Position numbers and translations under genes: made by a program | Part shown: positions 1-8,436 of the stretch, one piece after another | Layout: the number at the start of each line of letters is the position of its first letter | Numbering within the stretch: the first letter of the stretch is position 1 | DNA from: CALEUX01 sp037439945 | Lineage (GTDB): Bacteria > Bacteroidota > Bacteroidia > Bacteroidales > Marinilabiliaceae | DNA: 42,961 nt | Assembly: GCA_037439945.1 (NCBI GenBank) | Contig: JBBIVA010000011.1 | Coordinates: 1 to 42,961, forward strand | Direction of reading: 5' to 3' | The notes under the pieces: generated by a model | Database searches by the model: none | The model's input: only the letters and a program-made list of their open reading frames with translations | What the model was told of the DNA's origin: nothing

Positions 1-57
1 TTAATTTCTAATGACGGTCATTAGAAAAAATGGCTAAAGACAAATTTGGGTTAATGT
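1..57 (+). repeat. Dispersed palindromic repeat, copy A
   Basis: First of three near-identical copies in the window. It holds a perfect inverted repeat at 5-27, with arms TTTCTAATGAC and GTCATTAGAAA around one G. A run of six A and the segment TGGCTAAAGACAAATTTGGG follow. Copy B (14899-14957) differs by one extra A in the A-run; copy C (42902-42960) is inverted and has one extra G. The window begins only 4 nt left of the palindrome, which suggests an assembly break inside a longer repeat. A frame starting at the ATG at 30 would read MAKDKFG and stop after 22 codons (30-98). No family is recognised. Confidence 0.9.
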
Positions 58-677
58 TAAAAAGTATGCTTTACTTTTGCCGAATATCTTGTATTTAACG
101 GACATTGACCTAAGGTTTTGATTATACAAGATAAGTATTTCTATGAAAATTATTTGTGATTCCAGGATTTATGTTTTGGGGTAAAACTAACTTCAAACTT
201 ACATTGAATCAAAAATTATTGATTCGTTTATTTGTTCATAACACCTTAAGCTTAATTAATCTAAATAATTTCCTAAATTTGCCCCCTTAAATTTAACCCA
301 AATTACGCTTTTGAAAATGCGTAATCGATAAAGTGCGTGTAATCAATTCAAAAAAATTGGAATTCAAACAAGCACTAAATCGGGATTATCCCAATTAAAT
401 CAAATAGTTCGGCTCATACTTCGCCTCCTATTGATTAATTTGGGTTTAACCTGACTTCCAACTTTATTGGTTGAACCCTTTCAGATGCAGGTTGTTTTAG
501 ATATAGTATTTTTAACAACTATTAAAATTGAGTTTATGATATAAACCACATCAGTTCAATTTTTTTAATATTGGGTAAAAAATAGTGAGATAAAAGTTTG
601 ATGGTATAAAACTGACTATTATAATTATTCGCCTGAAAATTATATTTCAGGGTAAATTAAGTATAGGAATTTGAATT
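58..677. other. Long non-coding leader upstream of sufB
   Basis: About 620 bases without a convincing gene. It contains a perfect -7-type box TAAATTTG at 274-281 and another, TACTTTTG, at about 71-78. A hairpin with arms ATTACGC (302-308) and GCGTAAT (319-325) and a loop of 10 lies just downstream of the first box. A second inverted repeat, GGGTTTAACC with GGTTGAACCC, lies around 441-479. If transcription starts near 288, the suf mRNA would have a leader of nearly 390 nt. I recognise no riboswitch or IscR/Fur-type operator. The hairpins may be structural or may be remnants of the repeat family seen elsewhere in the window. Confidence 0.5.
274..281 (+). promoter_or_regulatory. Candidate Bacteroidota -7 box for the suf operon
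   Basis: TAAATTTG matches the TAnnTTTG consensus exactly. No well-spaced TTTG -33 element is visible, and the nearest TTTG (231-234) is too far away. It is the best promoter candidate on this strand before sufB, but it would imply a very long leader. Confidence 0.3.
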
Positions 678-2126
678 ATGGCAACAGAACCAGATAAATT
701 ATTAGCAGATGTAACCAACCGTGAATATCAGTATGGGTTTTATACTGATATTGAAATGGACATGTTTCCAAAGGGATTAACTGAGGAAACAGTTAGGGCA
801 ATATGGGAAAGAAAAAACGAGCCCGACTATATGCTGGAATTCAGGTTGGATGCATTTCGAAAGTGGCTTAAAATGGATACTCCCAACTGGGCACATCTTA
901 AAATACCACCAATTGATTACCAGGATATTATTTACTATGCAGCTCCAAAAAGCAAACCAAAACTTGACAGTTTGGATGATGTTGACCCCGAATTAAAAGC
1001 CACATTTGATAAACTTGGGATTCCATTAGATGAACAAAAGGTGTTGGCAGGGGTTGCTGTTGATGCAGTAATGGATAGCGTTTCGGTTAAAACTACATTC
1101 AGAGAAACCCTTGCCGAAAGAGGGATAATTTTCTGCAGTATATCAGAAGCCATACGTGAATACCCCGACCTGGTAAAGCATTACCTTGGATCTGTTGTAC
1201 CATCGGGCGATAACTATTTTGCAGCCCTAAATTCAGCTGTTTTTAGTGATGGGTCGTTTGTTTATATCCCAAAAGGAGTTCGTTGCCCAATGGAACTTTC
1301 AACATATTTTAGAATAAATGCACGCAATACAGGACAATTTGAACGCACTTTGATTATTGCCGACGATGACAGCTATGTCAGTTATCTTGAAGGATGTACA
1401 GCTCCCATGCGCGACGAAAATCAACTTCATGCAGCAATAGTTGAGATTGTTGCATTGGAAAGAGCCGAAGTTAAATATTCAACCGTGCAAAACTGGTATC
1501 CTGGCAATAAAGAAGGAAAAGGAGGAATATACAATTTTGTAACAAAACGTGGAATTTGTAAGGGCGACTATTCAAAAATCTCCTGGACCCAGGTTGAAAC
1601 AGGTTCAGCTATTACATGGAAATATCCAAGTTGTGTATTAATGGGCGATCATACTGTTGGCGAATTTTACTCGGTGGCATTAACCAACAATTATCAACAA
1701 GCCGATACAGGGACCAAAATGATTCACCTCGGAAAAAACACAAAAAGTCTGATTGTTTCAAAAGGGATTTCGGCCGGTAAAAGCCAAAACAGTTACAGGG
1801 GACTGGTTCGTGTTACAAAGAAAGCTGAAAACGCACGTAATTTTTCACAGTGTGACTCACTTCTGCTGGGCGATAAATGTGGCGCACACACTTTTCCGTA
1901 TCTCGAAATCAATAACAGTACCGCTAAAGTTGAACATGAGGCCACAACATCAAAAATTGGGGAAGACCAGATTTTTTATTGTAACCAACGCGGAATATCA
2001 ACCGAAGATGCTGTTGGGTTAATAGTTAACGGGTATGTTAAGGAGGTGATTAACCAATTACCCATGGAGTTTGCCGTTGAAGCCCAAAAACTTCTTCAAA
2101 TCAGTTTAGAGGGAAGCGTAGGGTAA
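678..2126 (+). CDS. sufB: Fe-S cluster assembly scaffold SufB
   Basis: Cytoplasmic SufB, which with SufC and SufD forms the SufBC2D complex that builds Fe-S clusters on sulfur delivered by SufS-SufE. The product has 482 residues, a normal family length. The C-terminal core carries GDKCGAHTFPYLE with Cys401, aligning with E. coli Cys405, the proposed sulfur acceptor. VEHEATTS (Glu419-His420-Glu421) follows, another invariant SufB patch. It is the first gene of sufB-C-D-S-E-DUF59. The ATG start is followed by a typical SufB N-terminus; there is no Shine-Dalgarno, as is usual in this phylum. A long non-coding leader precedes it. No sufA, sufU or iscR-like gene is seen nearby. Identification is firm. 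Confidence 0.97.
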   Translation: MATEPDKLLADVTNREYQYGFYTDIEMDMFPKGLTEETVRAIWERKNEPDYMLEFRLDAFRKWLKMDTPNWAHLKIPPIDYQDIIYYAAPKSKPKLDSLDDVDPELKATFDKLGIPLDEQKVLAGVAVDAVMDSVSVKTTFRETLAERGIIFCSISEAIREYPDLVKHYLGSVVPSGDNYFAALNSAVFSDGSFVYIPKGVRCPMELSTYFRINARNTGQFERTLIIADDDSYVSYLEGCTAPMRDENQLHAAIVEIVALERAEVKYSTVQNWYPGNKEGKGGIYNFVTKRGICKGDYSKISWTQVETGSAITWKYPSCVLMGDHTVGEFYSVALTNNYQQADTGTKMIHLGKNTKSLIVSKGISAGKSQNSYRGLVRVTKKAENARNFSQCDSLLLGDKCGAHTFPYLEINNSTAKVEHEATTSKIGEDQIFYCNQRGISTEDAVGLIVNGYVKEVINQLPMEFAVEAQKLLQISLEGSVG

Positions 2127-2215
2127 TAAATAAACATTTTTACCTTCTGAAAAACCTATATACTTTAATTAAAAATTTACACTAAAATTAACACCTGAGT
2201 AAAAGACCATACAAT

Positions 2216-2968
2216 ATGCTTAAGATAAGAAATTTACATGCAAAGATAGATGATAAGGAGATACTTCGCGGAATAAGCCTTGATGTTAAAGCCGGCGAAA
2301 TTCATGCAATTATGGGGCCTAATGGTTCCGGTAAAAGTACCCTGGCAGCTGTTTTAACAGGAAACGAAGCCTTTGAAGTTAGTGACGGCAGCGTTGAATT
2401 TGGTGGTAAAGACCTTCTGGAAATGTCGCCGGAAGATCGTGCCCGTGAAGGCTTGTTTTTAAGTTTTCAGTATCCGGTCGAAATCCCCGGAGTAAGTATG
2501 ACCAACTTTATGCGTACTGCCATTAACGAACAACGTAAGCACAGAGGTATTGAACCTCTTTCGGCAAGCGAGTTTTTAAAACTTATGCGCGACCGAAAAA
2601 ACCTTGTGGAGATTGACTCCGATTTGACCAATCGTTCGGTTAATGAAGGTTTTTCAGGTGGTGAGAAAAAAAAGAACGAAATTTTTCAAATGGCCATGCT
2701 CGACCCAAAACTGGCAATTCTTGACGAGACTGATTCAGGGTTGGATATTGATGCCCTTAGGGTGGTGGCAAACGGAGTAAATAAACTTCGCAGGTCAGAC
2801 AATGCAACAATAGTTATTACGCACTACCAGCGATTGCTTGATTATATTCAACCTGATTATGTTCATGTTCTTTATAAAGGACGGATTGTTAAATCGGCCG
2901 GTAAAGAACTTGCCCTTGAACTTGAAGAAAAAGGATATGATTGGATAAAAAAAGAGTTTGAAGATTAA
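2216..2968 (+). CDS. sufC: Fe-S assembly ATPase SufC
   Basis: ABC-type ATPase of the SufBC2D scaffold. It is soluble and is not a transporter, despite its fold. Visible motifs in order: Walker A GPNGSGKST (residues 34-42), Q-loop SFQYP, an ABC signature in the SufC form FSGGEKKKNE, Walker B LAILDETDSGLDID, and the switch histidine in ITHYQRLLDYI. The ETDSGLDIDAL string is diagnostic of SufC compared with other ABC ATPases. At 250 residues it is the usual length. It lies 89 bp after sufB and only 5 bp before sufD, so co-translation with sufD is likely. ATP-driven dimerisation of the two SufC subunits is known to remodel the SufB-SufD interface. Confidence 0.97.
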   Translation: MLKIRNLHAKIDDKEILRGISLDVKAGEIHAIMGPNGSGKSTLAAVLTGNEAFEVSDGSVEFGGKDLLEMSPEDRAREGLFLSFQYPVEIPGVSMTNFMRTAINEQRKHRGIEPLSASEFLKLMRDRKNLVEIDSDLTNRSVNEGFSGGEKKKNEIFQMAMLDPKLAILDETDSGLDIDALRVVANGVNKLRRSDNATIVITHYQRLLDYIQPDYVHVLYKGRIVKSAGKELALELEEKGYDWIKKEFED

Positions 2969-2973
2969 AAATT

Positions 2974-4353
2974 ATGATAGTACAACAGGATACTTCAATG
3001 TTAACTTTATACGAACAATACAAAACCGTTATTGAGAATAACTCATCTTCAAAAGTTAACATTGAGAGACAAAAAGCAGCAATGGCATTTGCCCGTTTGG
3101 GAATTCCATCAGTAAAAACGGAAGATTATAAATATACCAATTTACAGCCTTGGTTTAATTCGAACTTTAAACCGGCATTTACCAATAATGGACATGATGG
3201 TAACATAACAGAAATATTCAAGTGCGATGTTGATACAATTGATTCGCATACAATCTTTATTGTAAACGGGCATTACCAAAAAGGAACAAATGGTCCACAA
3301 TTGCCCGATGGGGTATTGGTTGGCAGTTTTTCAAAATTGTCGGTCGAAAACCCCGAAATAATAGAAGAGTATTTTGGTAAAAATACCCCTGTAGATGAAG
3401 ATGGTATGGTTGCCCTTAACACAATGTGTGCAATTGATGGGGCTTTTATTTATATTCCCAAAAACAGGGTGGTTGAAAAACCAATACAAATTGTTAACCT
3501 TTTAAGTAGTGAAGAAGATACGCTTGTTTTTCAACGTAACCTGATTATTGCCTCAGAAGGGTCGCAGGCCCGGATTCTTTTTTGCGACCACACCCTTACC
3601 AGTAACCGGTTTGTTGTAAACTCAGTTACCGAAGGCTTTGTAAACCCTGCGGCAAATGTTGACTTTTATAATATTCAGAATCAACATAACGGAACTGTAC
3701 AGTTTGGAGGATATTATTTTAACCAGGAGGCCCAATCGGTTTTAAGTGCCAATTATTTTACACTAAATACAGGTACTTCCCGAAATAACATTTACATGCG
3801 GCTAAATGGAAGCCATGCAGAAAACCATCTTTCCGGATTATTCCTTACCGACAAAAATCAGCATGTTGATAATTTCACCTTTATACATCATGCAGTTGCC
3901 GATTGCCAAAGTAATGAATTGTTTAAAGGAGTTATGGACGATGCCAGTACCGGGGCATTTACAGGACGCATTCTGGTGGCGCCCGATGCACAACGTACCA
4001 ATGCTTACCAGTCAAATAATAACCTTTTACTTACCGGATCGGCCAAAATGAACACAAGGCCACAACTTGAAATTTATGCCGATGATGTTAAATGCAGTCA
4101 TGGGGCCACCGTAGGACAGCTCGATGAAAATGCCCTCTTTTACATGCGTGCCCGGGGTATTAGTAAAGATGAAGCACTAATTTTACTTATGTACGCCTTT
4201 GCCTATGAAGTGATTGAGAAAATTAAGGTTTCAGCATTAAAAGAGCAGATTCGTGAACTGGTTGAAAAACGTTTCAGAGGTGAATTGGATAAATGTGATT
4301 CATGCATTATATGTAATCAATTGGCAGAAAGATACCAGGAATTGAGCAGTTAA
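2974..4353 (+). CDS. sufD: Fe-S cluster assembly protein SufD
   Basis: SufD, the SufB paralogue that completes the SufBC2D scaffold and is needed for iron acquisition and cluster formation. The conserved core contains CSHGATVGQLDENALFYMRARGIS; the histidine in it aligns with E. coli SufD His360, implicated in cluster assembly at the SufB-SufD interface. The C-terminus carries a tight cysteine cluster, CDSCIIC, about 15 residues before the end; I could not tell whether this is a shared Bacteroidota trait. The first ATG, 5 bp after sufC, is used; an internal ATG at 2998 is possible. Length 459 residues. Confidence 0.95.
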   Translation: MIVQQDTSMLTLYEQYKTVIENNSSSKVNIERQKAAMAFARLGIPSVKTEDYKYTNLQPWFNSNFKPAFTNNGHDGNITEIFKCDVDTIDSHTIFIVNGHYQKGTNGPQLPDGVLVGSFSKLSVENPEIIEEYFGKNTPVDEDGMVALNTMCAIDGAFIYIPKNRVVEKPIQIVNLLSSEEDTLVFQRNLIIASEGSQARILFCDHTLTSNRFVVNSVTEGFVNPAANVDFYNIQNQHNGTVQFGGYYFNQEAQSVLSANYFTLNTGTSRNNIYMRLNGSHAENHLSGLFLTDKNQHVDNFTFIHHAVADCQSNELFKGVMDDASTGAFTGRILVAPDAQRTNAYQSNNNLLLTGSAKMNTRPQLEIYADDVKCSHGATVGQLDENALFYMRARGISKDEALILLMYAFAYEVIEKIKVSALKEQIRELVEKRFRGELDKCDSCIICNQLAERYQELSS

Positions 4354-4446
4354 TTGAAACAACAACCCATTTAAAGCTTCCGCTGTTTCAGCCTGATTGA
4401 AATTCAACCATAAAAAGTTGTGTACAATTTCCAGAATAATTAAAAC

Positions 4447-5670
4447 ATGTTAAATTACCCCATAAATGCTATCAGAAATGATTTTCCGATACTTTCGCAA
4501 CAGGTAAACGGAAAACAACTGGTTTATTTCGATAATGGCGCTACTGCTCATAAACCCAAACAGGTTATTGATGCCATGGAAAAGGTGGCATACACATATA
4601 ACAGTAATATTCACAGAGGAATTCATACATTAAGTAATATTTGCACCGCGGCATTTGAAAATGCACGGGGAACAATAGCTGCATTTATAAATTCCACAAC
4701 CTCATCAGAAGTAATATTTACAAGGGGAACCACTGAATCAATTAACCTTGTAGCCCACTCATTTGGTGATACTTTTTTGAAAAAAGGGGATGAAATTATT
4801 GTTTCTGAAATGGAGCACCACTCAAACATAGTTCCCTGGCAGCTACTTGAAAAAAGAAAGGGTATTATTATTAAAGTAATTCCGGTGCTTGAAAATGGAG
4901 CATTGGATATGAAAGCATTTCATACCCTATTGGGTAAAAATACCAGGCTGGTTGCGGTAACCCATGTCAGTAATGTACTAGGAACTATTAATCCCGTTGA
5001 AGAAATCATTGCTGCGGCCCACAAATTTGATGTTCCGGTTTTAATTGACGGGGCACAGGCCATACAGCACCTTAAGGTTGATGTGCAAAAACTCGATTGT
5101 GATTTCTACGCCTTTTCGGGGCACAAATTATACGGCCCCACTGGCATTGGAATTTTATACGGAAAAGAAAAGTGGCTAAACCAAATGGAGCCCTATCAGG
5201 GCGGAGGCGAAATGATTAAAACCGTATCATTTAATAGTACTACCTTTAACGATATTCCATTTAAGTTTGAAGCCGGAACCCCCAACTTTACTGCTGCCAT
5301 AGGACTTGCAGAAGCAATAAATTATATTCAGCAAATTGGGTTAAAGCAGATAAAAGAGTATGAAGACAACCTTTATGCCTACGCCTTTGATAAGTTAACC
5401 GGGTTGGGTAACATAAAAATATTTGGGACAGCACCCGAACGTTGTAGTCTCATATCATTCCTGGTTGAAAATATTCATCCCTTTGATGCTGGCACTCTTT
5501 TGGATAAAATGGGTATTGCCGTACGAACTGGGCACCATTGTGCCCAGCCGTTAATGAAGAGATTTAATATTCCGGGAACTATCCGGGCATCCTTTGCCCT
5601 TTACAATACACCCTCCGAAATTGACGCCTTAGCCCAGGGACTCGTTAAAGTGGAGCAACTGTTTGGTTAA
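4447..5670 (+). CDS. sufS: Cysteine desulfurase SufS
   Basis: PLP-dependent, group II cysteine desulfurase that takes sulfur from L-cysteine, leaves alanine, and passes the persulfide to SufE. The PLP lysine is Lys227 in SGHKLYGP. The persulfide-forming Cys365 lies in the RTGHHCAQP loop typical of SufS/CsdA enzymes. At 407 residues it has full family length. It is separated from sufD by 93 bp without an obvious terminator, so it probably belongs to the same transcript. SufE follows 45 bp later. Presence of a true SufE rather than a zinc-type SufU fits the E. coli-like SufS-SufE mode. Confidence 0.96.
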   Translation: MLNYPINAIRNDFPILSQQVNGKQLVYFDNGATAHKPKQVIDAMEKVAYTYNSNIHRGIHTLSNICTAAFENARGTIAAFINSTTSSEVIFTRGTTESINLVAHSFGDTFLKKGDEIIVSEMEHHSNIVPWQLLEKRKGIIIKVIPVLENGALDMKAFHTLLGKNTRLVAVTHVSNVLGTINPVEEIIAAAHKFDVPVLIDGAQAIQHLKVDVQKLDCDFYAFSGHKLYGPTGIGILYGKEKWLNQMEPYQGGGEMIKTVSFNSTTFNDIPFKFEAGTPNFTAAIGLAEAINYIQQIGLKQIKEYEDNLYAYAFDKLTGLGNIKIFGTAPERCSLISFLVENIHPFDAGTLLDKMGIAVRTGHHCAQPLMKRFNIPGTIRASFALYNTPSEIDALAQGLVKVEQLFG

Positions 5671-5715
5671 AGTAATTAAAATGGTAACCTTTGTAAAATT
5701 AATTTCAATGTTGCC

Positions 5716-6138
5716 ATGACAATAAACCAAATACAGGACGAAATTGTTGGAGAATTTAATGCTCTTACCGATTGGATGGATAAATATTCCATTTTGATAG
5801 AAATTGGAAATGAACTGGATAATTTTGACGAAACTAACCGAACAGAGCAAAACCTAATTGAAGGTTGCCAAAGTAAAGTTTGGCTTCATGCATGGCTTGA
5901 TAACGGGAAAATAAAATTTATGGCCGATAGCGATGCAATTATAGTTAAAGGAATTGTTGCACTGCTAATAAGAATTCTTAACAACCGCACCCCTGAGGAA
6001 ATTTTAAATACTGATTTATATTTTGTTGACCAAATAGGTTTAAAGGAGCATTTGTCACCAACAAGGTCAAACGGGCTGGTTTCAATGATAAAGCAAATGC
6101 GGATGTACGCATTGGCATATAAGGCGAAAATGGGCTGA
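5716..6138 (+). CDS. sufE: Sulfur acceptor protein SufE
   Basis: Small cytoplasmic protein of 140 residues that accepts the persulfide from SufS, stimulates its activity, and hands the sulfur to SufB. The acceptor cysteine is Cys51 in LIEGCQSKVWL, at the same residue number as in E. coli SufE. Conserved surroundings (W21, the GCQSKVW loop, the C-terminal helix) fit the SufE/CsdE family. It lies directly after sufS and before the DUF59 gene. There is no zinc-binding SufU pattern, which excludes the other sulfur-transfer type. Confidence 0.95.
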   Translation: MTINQIQDEIVGEFNALTDWMDKYSILIEIGNELDNFDETNRTEQNLIEGCQSKVWLHAWLDNGKIKFMADSDAIIVKGIVALLIRILNNRTPEEILNTDLYFVDQIGLKEHLSPTRSNGLVSMIKQMRMYALAYKAKMG

Positions 6139-6226
6139 CAACCTGGTATGTTACCGAAATAAGGTTATTGTTTTTTTTTGATGCAATTAACCTAAAACAG
6201 GTAACATTTAATAAATTGCTGATATT

Positions 6227-6544
6227 ATGGATAAAACTACTTTAAATATGGAAATGGAGATTGTAAATGCTTTGAAAACGGTTTACGATCCCGAAATTCC
6301 GGTAAATATTTATGACCTGGGATTAATTTATGAAGTTGAAGTGCTTGAAAATGGTAAGGTAAGAATATTGATGACACTCACTTCTCCAAATTGCCCTGTT
6401 GCAGAATCACTTCCGCTTGATGTTAAAAATGTAGTTGCCGGAGTTACCGGTGTTAATGATGTTGAACTTAACCTAACGTTTGATCCACCCTGGAGTCGTG
6501 ATATGTTAAGTGATGAAGCCTTACTTGAATTGGGTTTGCTTTAA
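6227..6544 (+). CDS. SUF-associated DUF59/MIP18-family protein (SufT-like)
   Basis: Small DUF59 (MIP18/PaaD-like) protein of 105 residues. The family helps late Fe-S cluster maturation or transfer, and members sit at the end of suf operons in many Bacteroidota. Visible family features: DPEIPVNIYDLGLIYEV near the N-terminus, the MTLTSPNCPVAESLP loop with the single conserved Cys56, and the C-terminal LTFDPPWSRDMLSDEA. It lies 88 bp after sufE and 23 bp before queG, whose product needs two 4Fe-4S clusters. I leave the symbol empty because SufT, PaaD and plain DUF59 naming is not settled by sequence alone. Confidence 0.9.
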   Translation: MDKTTLNMEMEIVNALKTVYDPEIPVNIYDLGLIYEVEVLENGKVRILMTLTSPNCPVAESLPLDVKNVVAGVTGVNDVELNLTFDPPWSRDMLSDEALLELGLL

Positions 6545-6567
6545 AAACTTCCACATCTCCTGTTTAC

Positions 6568-7530
6568 ATGGACCTGGTAAAAACAAATATTGCCAAATTA
6601 ATAACCGATGAAGCCCTTAGTCTGGGATTCGATGATATCGGATTTTCCCGGGCCCTTGAATTATCAGGCGATAAGGAAAAATTGCAGGATTGGCTCAACA
6701 AAGGTTATAATTCAGGCATGAAATATATGGAAAACCATTTTGAGAAGCGGGTAAACCCTTCTTTGTTGGTTGATGAAGCTGTTACTGTTATTACGGTTTT
6801 AAAAAACTATTATCCGGCAAACCACTCGCTTTCACAAAACTTTCCTAAAATTGCCCGCTATGCCTATGGAAATGACTATCATACTGTAATTAAGGAAAAA
6901 TTATCACTACTCTTAAATTTTATACGCGACAGCATCAACCCTAACCTGTCAGGTCGATCATTCGTAGATTCAGCCCCGGTGCTCGAGCGTTCTTGGGCCG
7001 TAAATGCAGGACTTGGCTGGATCGGAAAAAACAGCATGTTAATCCATAAAAAACTAGGCTCCTTTGTTTTTATTGGTGAACTGATAGTAAATATTGACAT
7101 CCCAAATTCAGAAAAAATTGTTGCCGACAAATGCGGTAATTGCACAAACTGCATTGAAGCATGTCCCACATCAGCAATATTGCCAAACCGAACTGTTAAT
7201 TCAAACAATTGTATTTCATATTTAACCATTGAAAACAAAGATGAAATCCCGGAAAAATTCATAGACCGGTTTAATGGATGGATATTTGGTTGCGACATTT
7301 GCCAGGAGGTTTGCCCATGGAACAAAAAAGCAGAACCTCATTTGGATCCAGATTTTTATCCGCTATCAGAAATCGTGACAATGAACGCCAAAGATTGGCA
7401 AAACCTTACACCGGAAAAATTCAGGTCAGTTTTTAAAAAGTCGGCCATAAAGAGAACAAAATATGAAGGCCTAAAAAGGAATTTAACCTTTGCCGGTAAC
7501 AGTATTAACCAAAAGTTTACTATTGAATAA
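6568..7530 (+). CDS. queG: Epoxyqueuosine reductase QueG
   Basis: Cobalamin- and 4Fe-4S-dependent reductase that converts epoxyqueuosine to queuosine in tRNA, the last step of queuosine biosynthesis. The N-terminal cobalamin-binding region contains VDSAPVLER with Asp134, the residue number of the proposed general acid in characterised enzymes, and GLGWIGKNSMLI. Two ferredoxin-like motifs follow, CGNCTNCIEACP and CDICQEVCPWN. At 320 residues it lacks the C-terminal HEAT-like tRNA-binding extension of E. coli and Bacillus QueG (roughly 380 residues). It starts 23 bp after the DUF59 gene, so Fe-S supply and a client enzyme appear transcriptionally linked. Confidence 0.96.
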   Translation: MDLVKTNIAKLITDEALSLGFDDIGFSRALELSGDKEKLQDWLNKGYNSGMKYMENHFEKRVNPSLLVDEAVTVITVLKNYYPANHSLSQNFPKIARYAYGNDYHTVIKEKLSLLLNFIRDSINPNLSGRSFVDSAPVLERSWAVNAGLGWIGKNSMLIHKKLGSFVFIGELIVNIDIPNSEKIVADKCGNCTNCIEACPTSAILPNRTVNSNNCISYLTIENKDEIPEKFIDRFNGWIFGCDICQEVCPWNKKAEPHLDPDFYPLSEIVTMNAKDWQNLTPEKFRSVFKKSAIKRTKYEGLKRNLTFAGNSINQKFTIE

Positions 7531-7541
7531 AATGATTTGTA

Positions 7542-8414
7542 ATGCCTGAAATAAAAATGCCAGTATCAGAAAAAATTCAAAATCTGAAATCTTTTGATGG
7601 AACAGAATTAAAATATCGCATCTGGGTTCCGGAGATAAAACCCGTGGCAACAATTTGTATAATTCACGGAATTGGGGAACACTCAGGTAGATATAATAAC
7701 TGGGCCCGAAAATTTTGTCAAAAAGGGATCCAGGTTTTTGCCCTCGACTATAGGGGGCATGGTTTATCTTCCGGAAAACCAGGCCATATATCATCAATGT
7801 CTGATTTGCTTAATGATGTTGAAATATTCATAAATTCAATTAAAACAGAATTGGAAAATATTCCTTTATTTATATACGGTCACAGTATGGGTGGTAATAT
7901 CGTTTTAAATTACCTGTTAAACCGGGCCCAGGATTTTAACGGTGCTATTATAACTTCTCCCTGGCTGGGATTAGTAAATCAACCATATAGTATTACAATA
8001 AAAATTTCAAAACTGGTTAATAAAATTTATCCTTCGTTTACACTATCAACAGGAATTAAATCAACCGGGTTATCAAGCAACCAGAAAAATCAGGAACAAG
8101 CTGATAAAGATCCCCTTATGCATGGAAAAATCACTGTCCGTACCTTTATTGAATTAAACAATAGTGCAGATGAAATAATGCAAAGTGGTAAGCAAATTAA
8201 AATTCCATCGCTTTTTTGTCATGGGGAAGCCGACCTGGTAACCAGGCATGATTATACGCAACGTCTTGCATTAACAAATCCAAGTAATAAAAAATTTATT
8301 TCATACCCCGGTGCATTGCATGAATTGCACAATGAACCGGTGGCCTGTATAATGTTCACCGATATTACAAACTGGCTGTTTACAAATATTGGGACGAATA
8401 AAATTTCTGATTAA
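7542..8414 (+). CDS. Alpha/beta hydrolase, monoacylglycerol-lipase type
   Basis: Serine hydrolase of the alpha/beta fold (Hydrolase_4 / lysophospholipase group), 290 residues, with no signal peptide. The oxyanion region is IIHGIGEHSGRY. The nucleophile elbow is YGHSMGG with Ser115. The likely acid is the Asp in HGEADLVT and the base is the His in GALHELHNEP. The RGHGLSSG motif after the second strand is typical of monoacylglycerol lipases and PldB-like lysophospholipases. Substrate cannot be read from the sequence. It lies 11 bp after queG and 22 bp before the GSCFA gene, and is likely co-transcribed with both. Confidence 0.88.
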   Translation: MPEIKMPVSEKIQNLKSFDGTELKYRIWVPEIKPVATICIIHGIGEHSGRYNNWARKFCQKGIQVFALDYRGHGLSSGKPGHISSMSDLLNDVEIFINSIKTELENIPLFIYGHSMGGNIVLNYLLNRAQDFNGAIITSPWLGLVNQPYSITIKISKLVNKIYPSFTLSTGIKSTGLSSNQKNQEQADKDPLMHGKITVRTFIELNNSADEIMQSGKQIKIPSLFCHGEADLVTRHDYTQRLALTNPSNKKFISYPGALHELHNEPVACIMFTDITNWLFTNIGTNKISD

Positions 8415-8436
8415 ATTTAAGTCCAAAGATTAAAGG

